From positions 1 to 26,109 of the forward strand of contig JAPUJA010000100.1 of NCBI GenBank assembly GCA_027296525.1: DNA of 26,109 bases, written 5' to 3'. Below, piece by piece: positions 21,718 through 26,109 of this stretch. This stretch comes from Pseudomonadota bacterium. Its GTDB lineage: Bacteria; Pseudomonadota; Alphaproteobacteria; UBA828; JAPUJA01. Position 1 is the first letter of the stretch, and every line of letters starts with the position of its first letter. A program made the translations under genes and the position numbers. Under the pieces are notes generated by a model that worked only from the letters and a program-made list of their open reading frames with translations, was not told the DNA's origin and ran no database searches.

Positions 21718-24533
21718 ACGCCGACTATCGTTCGACGGTCTTTCTGCCTAAGACCGAATTTCCGATGAAGGGCAAGCTGCCCGAGCGCGAGCCCGAGCTT
21801 CTCGCGCGTTGGGCGAAGCTTGGCCTCTATGAGCGGCTGCGCGAGGATGCGAAGGGCCGGGCGAAGTTCATCCTTCATGACGGGCCGCCCTACGCGAACG
21901 GGCATCTCCATATCGGGCACGCGCTCAACAAGATCCTCAAGGACGTGATCAATCGCTCCCAACAGATGTTGGGCAAGGACGCGGTTTATGTTCCGGGCTG
22001 GGACTGTCACGGCTTGCCCATCGAGTGGCAGGTCGAGCAGAACTACCGCAAGGAGGGCAAGGACAAGGACAGCGTGCCCGCGGCCCAGTTCCGCCAGGAG
22101 TGCCGCGCCTATGCGGAGCATTGGATCGGCGTCCAGCGCGAGGAGTTCGAGCGCTTGGGCGTGATCGGCGACTGGGAGCATCCTTACACGACGATGAGCT
22201 TCGCGGCCGAGGCCGATATCGTGCGCGAGCTCGGCAAGTTCCTGCTGAACGGCGGTCTCTATAAGGGCGCGAAGCCCGTGATGTGGTCGGCGGTCGAGAA
22301 GACGGCGCTCGCCGAGGCCGAGGTCGAATATCGCGATCACCAATCGACCACCATCTATGTGCGCTTTCCCGTGGTGACGACGAAGGAGCCGGCGCTCGAC
22401 GGGTCGAGCGTCGTGATCTGGACGACGACCCCTTGGACGATTCCCGGAAACCGGGCCGTCGCCTATGGGGCGGCCATCGAATATGCGGTGCTCTCGGTCG
22501 AGGCCGTGGGCGAGGGCGCGCGCGCCCGGCCCGGCGAGAGGCTCGTGCTCGCCGCCGAGCTCGTCGAAGCGGTCTGCCGTGAGGCCGCGATTACGGCTTA
22601 TGAGCTGATCGGCCGGGTTCCCGCCGAGCGGCTCGAAGGCACGTTTTGCCGTCATCCGCTTCACGGCCGGGGCTATGATTTCGAGGTGCCGCTCCTGCCG
22701 GGCGCCCATGTCACGCTCGAGCAGGGCACGGGCTTCGTCCATACGGCGCCGGGCCACGGGCTTGAGGACTTCGAGGTCGGCCGCGCCTTCGGCCTCGAGG
22801 TGCCGGACACGGTGGCCGACGATGGGCGGTTCTACGATCACGTCCCGCTCTTCGCGGGCAAGCATGTGTTCAAGGTCGACGGCGAGGTGGCCGACGCTCT
22901 TCAAGACGCCGGCACGCTGCTGGCGCGCGGCACCCTCGTTCACTCCTATCCCCATTCCTGGCGCTCGAAGGCACCGCTCATCTTCCGCAACACGCCCCAG
23001 TGGTTCATCAGCATGGAGACCAACGGCTTGCGCGCGAGCGCGCTTCGCGCGATTGACGATGTGCGCTGGGTGCCGGCCGCCTCGAGGGCGCGCATTCGCT
23101 CGATGATTGAGGCCCGCCCCGACTGGGTCGTCTCGCGCCAACGGGTCTGGGGCGTGCCGATCACGGTGTTTGTCGAGCGGGAGGGCGGCGAGCCCCTTCG
23201 GGATGAGGCGGTGATCGAGCGCATCGTACGGGCCGTGGAAGAGGAGGGGGCCGATGTCTGGTTCAGCGCAGAGCCGGCGCGTTTTCTGGGTGAGGGTTAC
23301 GATCCGGCCGACTATGAAAAGGTAACCGATATCTTGGACGTCTGGTTCGATTCCGGCTCGACGCACAGTTTCGTTCTCGAGCGCCGCGCGGAGCTTTCCT
23401 GGCCCGCTTCGCTTTACGTCGAAGGCTCCGATCAGCATCGCGGTTGGTTTCACTCGTCCTTGCTTGAATCTTGCGGCACCCGTGGCCGGGCGCCCTACGA
23501 AGCCGTGCTCACCCATGGCTTCGTGGTGGACAGTGAGGGACGGAAGATGTCCAAGTCTCTTGGCAATGTGGTCTCGCCGCAGGAGGTGATCGCGAAATAC
23601 GGTGCCGACATTCTTCGGCTCTGGCTGGTGAGCGCCGACTACTCCGAGGAAATTCGTATCAGCGACGAGATCGTTCGCCATCAGGTCGATGCCTACCGCC
23701 GTCTGCGCAACACCTTCCGCTATCTGCTCGGAAATCTCGCCGGTTTCGACGAGTCGGAACGACTCGAGCACGAGGCCATGCCGGAACTCGAGCGCTGGGT
23801 GCTCCACCGTCTCGCCGAGCTCGACGACGTCGTCCGGCAGTGCTCGGCGGATTTTGATTTTCACACCATGTTCGTGCAGCTCCACAATTTCTGCGCGGTG
23901 GATCTCTCGGCCTTCTATTTCGACGTGCGCAAGGACGCGCTCTACTGCGACCCGCGCGAAGCGCCGCGCCGGCGTGCCGTGCAGAGCGTGCTTCATGAGC
24001 TCTTCTCCTGCCTCACCGCCTGGCTCGCGCCGGTCCTCTGTTTCACTGCGGAGGAGGCGTGGCTCGCCCGTTACGGGGGGGCCGAGGAGAGCGTGCATCG
24101 CCGCCTGTTCCCGGAGGTCCCGAAAGGCTGGCGGGACGATGTGCTGGCGAGCCGTTGGCAGAAGGTGCGCGCGTTGCGCCGCGTGGTCACCGGCGCGCTC
24201 GAGATCGAGAGGCGCGAGAAGCGGATCGGCTCGAGCCTCGGGGCGCATCCCACGGTGTTTGCGCCCGCCCAATATGTGGCCGCCTTCGATGGGCTCGACC
24301 TCGCCGAGATCGCGATCACCTCCGATGCGACTCTGATCGAAGAATCGCCGCCGGAGGCGGCGTTCACGCTCGAGGAGATCGCCGACATCGGAGCGCTCGT
24401 GAGTCTGGCCGAAGGCGCGAAATGCGCCCGCTGCTGGCGTGTCCTGCCCGAGGTCGGGCGCGACTCTCATCACCCCGATGTCTGCCTCCGCTGCGCCGAG
24501 ACGCTCGATACCCTCGGGCCGCGCGATGCCTAG
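21714..24533 (+). CDS. ileS: Isoleucyl-tRNA synthetase
   Basis: Class I synthetase of 939 aa that charges tRNA-Ile in the cytoplasm. HIGH is at residues 66-69 (DGPPYANGHLHIGHALNK), KMSKS at 611-615, the CP1 editing domain has TTTPWTIPGNRAVAYG and GTGFVHTAPGHG, and a C-terminal zinc knuckle uses C904, C907, C924 and C927. Motifs and length match the bacterial zinc-containing form. The ATG at 21714 overlaps the ribF stop; the longer open frame upstream is inside ribF. It overlaps lspA by eight bases, so ribF, ileS and lspA are probably one translationally coupled operon. Confidence 0.97.
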   Translation: MNADYRSTVFLPKTEFPMKGKLPEREPELLARWAKLGLYERLREDAKGRAKFILHDGPPYANGHLHIGHALNKILKDVINRSQQMLGKDAVYVPGWDCHGLPIEWQVEQNYRKEGKDKDSVPAAQFRQECRAYAEHWIGVQREEFERLGVIGDWEHPYTTMSFAAEADIVRELGKFLLNGGLYKGAKPVMWSAVEKTALAEAEVEYRDHQSTTIYVRFPVVTTKEPALDGSSVVIWTTTPWTIPGNRAVAYGAAIEYAVLSVEAVGEGARARPGERLVLAAELVEAVCREAAITAYELIGRVPAERLEGTFCRHPLHGRGYDFEVPLLPGAHVTLEQGTGFVHTAPGHGLEDFEVGRAFGLEVPDTVADDGRFYDHVPLFAGKHVFKVDGEVADALQDAGTLLARGTLVHSYPHSWRSKAPLIFRNTPQWFISMETNGLRASALRAIDDVRWVPAASRARIRSMIEARPDWVVSRQRVWGVPITVFVEREGGEPLRDEAVIERIVRAVEEEGADVWFSAEPARFLGEGYDPADYEKVTDILDVWFDSGSTHSFVLERRAELSWPASLYVEGSDQHRGWFHSSLLESCGTRGRAPYEAVLTHGFVVDSEGRKMSKSLGNVVSPQEVIAKYGADILRLWLVSADYSEEIRISDEIVRHQVDAYRRLRNTFRYLLGNLAGFDESERLEHEAMPELERWVLHRLAELDDVVRQCSADFDFHTMFVQLHNFCAVDLSAFYFDVRKDALYCDPREAPRRRAVQSVLHELFSCLTAWLAPVLCFTAEEAWLARYGGAEESVHRRLFPEVPKGWRDDVLASRWQKVRALRRVVTGALEIERREKRIGSSLGAHPTVFAPAQYVAAFDGLDLAEIAITSDATLIEESPPEAAFTLEEIADIGALVSLAEGAKCARCWRVLPEVGRDSHHPDVCLRCAETLDTLGPRDA

Positions 24534-25032
24534 CCGGCGGTTCCGCGGCGGCGCGATCGCGCGCGGCTGGATCGGGCTGGCCGTGGCCGCGCTCGTCCTG
24601 CTGTTCGACCAACTCAGCAAATCCTGGGCCCTCGAGGCGCTTCAGCAGCCCCCGCGCATGATCGAGGTCACATCCTTCTTCAACCTCGTGCTGGTCTGGA
24701 ACTGGGGCATCAGTTTCGGAATTCTGAACCGCGAATCGAGCCTTACGCCCTGGCTCTTCGTGGCCCTCGCGGGCGCCGTGTCGATCGCCTTGATCCTGTG
24801 GCTGCGGCGGATTCCCCGACCCTTTCTCGCGCTCGCCGTCGGCCTCGTGCTCGGCGGGGCGCTGGGGAACCTGATCGACCGGCTCAGATTTCGCGCGGTC
24901 ATCGACTTCCTCGATTTTCACGCCGGCGGCTATCACTGGCCGACCTTCAATATCGCCGATTCGGCCATCACCATCGGAATTCTCTGCCTCGCGGTCCACA
25001 GCTTGCTGATCCCGCGCAAAAGACTTAGATAA
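24526..25032 (+). CDS. lspA: Prolipoprotein signal peptidase (signal peptidase II)
   Basis: LspA, 168 aa, an inner-membrane aspartyl protease that cleaves lipoprotein signal peptides after diacylglyceryl transfer. Four hydrophobic helices are visible. The catalytic aspartates are D118 (GNLIDRL) and D145 (FNIADSAI), and the conserved FNLVLVWNWGISFGIL segment is present. I chose the ATG at 24526, inside the end of ileS; the longer frame upstream is an ileS shadow. Six bases downstream begins a lipoprotein gene, a likely substrate of this enzyme. Confidence 0.96.
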   Translation: MPSRRFRGGAIARGWIGLAVAALVLLFDQLSKSWALEALQQPPRMIEVTSFFNLVLVWNWGISFGILNRESSLTPWLFVALAGAVSIALILWLRRIPRPFLALAVGLVLGGALGNLIDRLRFRAVIDFLDFHAGGYHWPTFNIADSAITIGILCLAVHSLLIPRKRLR

Positions 25033-25038
25033 GGACCC

Positions 25039-25446
25039 ATGAAACGCCTGCGGATCCCCGGTTTTCCCTCAGGGGCGGCGCGCCTGGTCGGTTTCGCCCT
25101 GGTGATTTTCGGACTCACCGCCTGCGATACGGTGCTCGGCGTCTTGGGCGTCGATCGCAAGCCTCCGGACGAATACGCGGTCTCCAGCGGTCAGCCCCTC
25201 GTCACGCCGCCCGATTACGAGTTGCGAGTCCCGGGCGCGTCCGAGGCCGGGAGCCAAGGGGCGGAAGAGCAGTCCTTGGCCGCCTACGCCGCCGAGGCGG
25301 GCTTGAGCGCCGGCGAGGTCGCCCTGCTCAGGGAGGCTGGCGCGCGCCGGATGGCGGGGCAGGTTCCCACCGCTGCACCCGCCGAGGATTACGATCGGGA
25401 GACGGACCGTTTCTTCGAAGAGGTCGGCGCGGAGAAGACCTATTGA
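25039..25446 (+). CDS. DUF3035 (BamF-like) lipoprotein
   Basis: A 135-aa lipoprotein. The lipobox LTAC puts the lipidated cysteine at C29 after a basic, hydrophobic signal. PPDEYAVSSGQPLVTPPDYELR at about 41-62 is the hallmark of alphaproteobacterial DUF3035 proteins, which I recall being named BamF, a lipoprotein of the outer-membrane beta-barrel assembly machine sharing a motif with BamC; that link is from memory. The rest is acidic and Ala-rich, probably disordered or helical. Asp at +2 after the Cys would mean inner-membrane retention by the E. coli Lol rule, which may not hold here. AAGGA precedes the ATG. It closes the ribF-ileS-lspA run. Confidence 0.82.
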   Translation: MKRLRIPGFPSGAARLVGFALVIFGLTACDTVLGVLGVDRKPPDEYAVSSGQPLVTPPDYELRVPGASEAGSQGAEEQSLAAYAAEAGLSAGEVALLREAGARRMAGQVPTAAPAEDYDRETDRFFEEVGAEKTY

Positions 25447-25582
25447 GCGCTCGCTGAGCCTGTTCCGGCGGATGGGCCGGGACGGCCGCTCGCGTGACGC
25501 GCGCTCGTGAGGCGGAGGGCTCTGGATGCCTTCGGGCCGTGTGCCGGCATTGGCAGTTAAGCAGAAAGAGAGCGGGTACCGC

Positions 25583-26109
25583 ATGTCTCGCTTCCCACAC
25601 GCCCTCATCCGCCTCCGGGTCGTCGCTTGCTTCCTGGGTGGGCTCGGGCTCTTTTTCCTCGCGCTCGCCCTTATCGAGGCCAAACCGGCCCAGGCCGAGA
25701 TCTTCGGGGCCGAGACCTTCACGTTGAAAAACGGCATGCAGGTCGTCGTCGTCCCCAACCACCGTGCGCCGGTCGTCGTCCACATGGTGTGGTATCGCGT
25801 GGGTGCGGCCGACGAGCCGCCCAGCAAGTCCGGCGTCGCCCATTTTCTGGAACACCTGATGTTCAAGGGAACGGACGAGGTGCCGGCGGGCGAGTTCTCG
25901 AAGATCGTCGCGCGCCACGGCGGGGTCGACAACGCCTTCACCTCGCATGACTACACCGGCTATCATCAGAAGGTCGCGCGCGATCATCTTGAGCTCGTCA
26001 TGAAGCTCGAGGCCGACCGCATGACCAACCTGAGGATAAACGACGCCGAGGTGATCCCTGAGCGGGACGTCGTGCTCGAGGAGCGGCGTTCGCGCACCGA
26101 CAACGACCC
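25583..26109 (+). CDS. M16-family zinc metallopeptidase (3' part beyond window)
   Basis: The N-terminal 175 residues of a periplasmic pitrilysin/insulinase-family (M16) peptidase. The inverted zinc motif H87-F-L-E90-H91 is followed by E167 (VVLEERRS), giving the complete HxxEH-x(75)-E ligand set, so this half is the catalytic one. A signal peptide covers residues 1-38 with cleavage after AQA, so it acts outside the cytoplasm. I chose the ATG at 25583, which gives a normal signal peptide. An in-frame ATG at 25526 has a better ribosome site (GGAGGG, six bases away) but would add 19 residues before the signal. M16 genes of this type often come as a pair (PqqL/YmxG-like); the rest is outside the window. 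Confidence 0.92.
   Translation, partial: MSRFPHALIRLRVVACFLGGLGLFFLALALIEAKPAQAEIFGAETFTLKNGMQVVVVPNHRAPVVVHMVWYRVGAADEPPSKSGVAHFLEHLMFKGTDEVPAGEFSKIVARHGGVDNAFTSHDYTGYHQKVARDHLELVMKLEADRMTNLRINDAEVIPERDVVLEERRSRTDND

Noticed and set aside
21546..24620. 1024-codon antisense open frame across ileS
   Set aside because: It mirrors ileS codon bias and spans parts of three real genes; no recognisable protein features.

Overview
The window looks like chromosome from a GC-rich alphaproteobacterium, probably Rhodospirillales-like. The evidence is the strong G/C third-position bias, the ribF-ileS-lspA-DUF3035 lipoprotein-M16 peptidase gene order on the right, and dimethylglycine/sarcosine-dehydrogenase-type flavoproteins fused to GcvT domains. 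There are no rRNA or tRNA genes, CRISPR arrays or insertion sequences that I can see. The lineage call is inference from gene content, not a phylogeny.

Positions 1-17300 form an apparent uptake-and-demethylation island for a methylated nitrogen compound. It is built almost symmetrically. The left arm has a leftward ATPase gene (cut by the window edge) preceded by two tiny membrane-protein genes, and a rightward transporter module of one periplasmic binding protein and two MalF/MalG-type permeases. The centre has a leftward set (SDR oxidoreductase, choline-kinase-like phosphotransferase, trimethylamine-dehydrogenase-like FMN/4Fe-4S enzyme) divergent from a rightward pair of paralogous FAD/GcvT dehydrogenases (815 and 833 aa). 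The right arm is a second, paralogous binding protein-permease-permease module. In both modules a strong hairpin terminator separates the binding-protein gene from its permeases. Only one ATPase gene is visible, so it may energise both importers. The substrate is unknown. The trimethylamine-dehydrogenase homologue keeps the cofactor residues and the other catalytic residues I could place but has Ala where the aromatic substrate bowl normally has Tyr, which argues for a substrate other than trimethylamine.

Positions 17379-20662 hold a leftward NarL/LuxR-type regulator whose receiver domain lacks some canonical residues, an unusually AT-rich intergenic stretch, an ACSF2-like acyl-CoA ligase, and a MaoC-type enoyl-CoA hydratase with a good sigma70-like promoter upstream.

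Positions 20743-26109 are housekeeping genes packed as an operon: ribF (GTG start), ileS overlapping it by 4 bases, lspA overlapping ileS by 8 bases, a small DUF3035/BamF-like lipoprotein, and the start of an M16 zinc peptidase that runs off the window.

Short tandem repeats occur at three places in the island (13-bp, 15-bp, and 15-bp inside a coding region), suggesting repeat slippage in this genome. All identifications come from reading motifs by eye; no database search was run.
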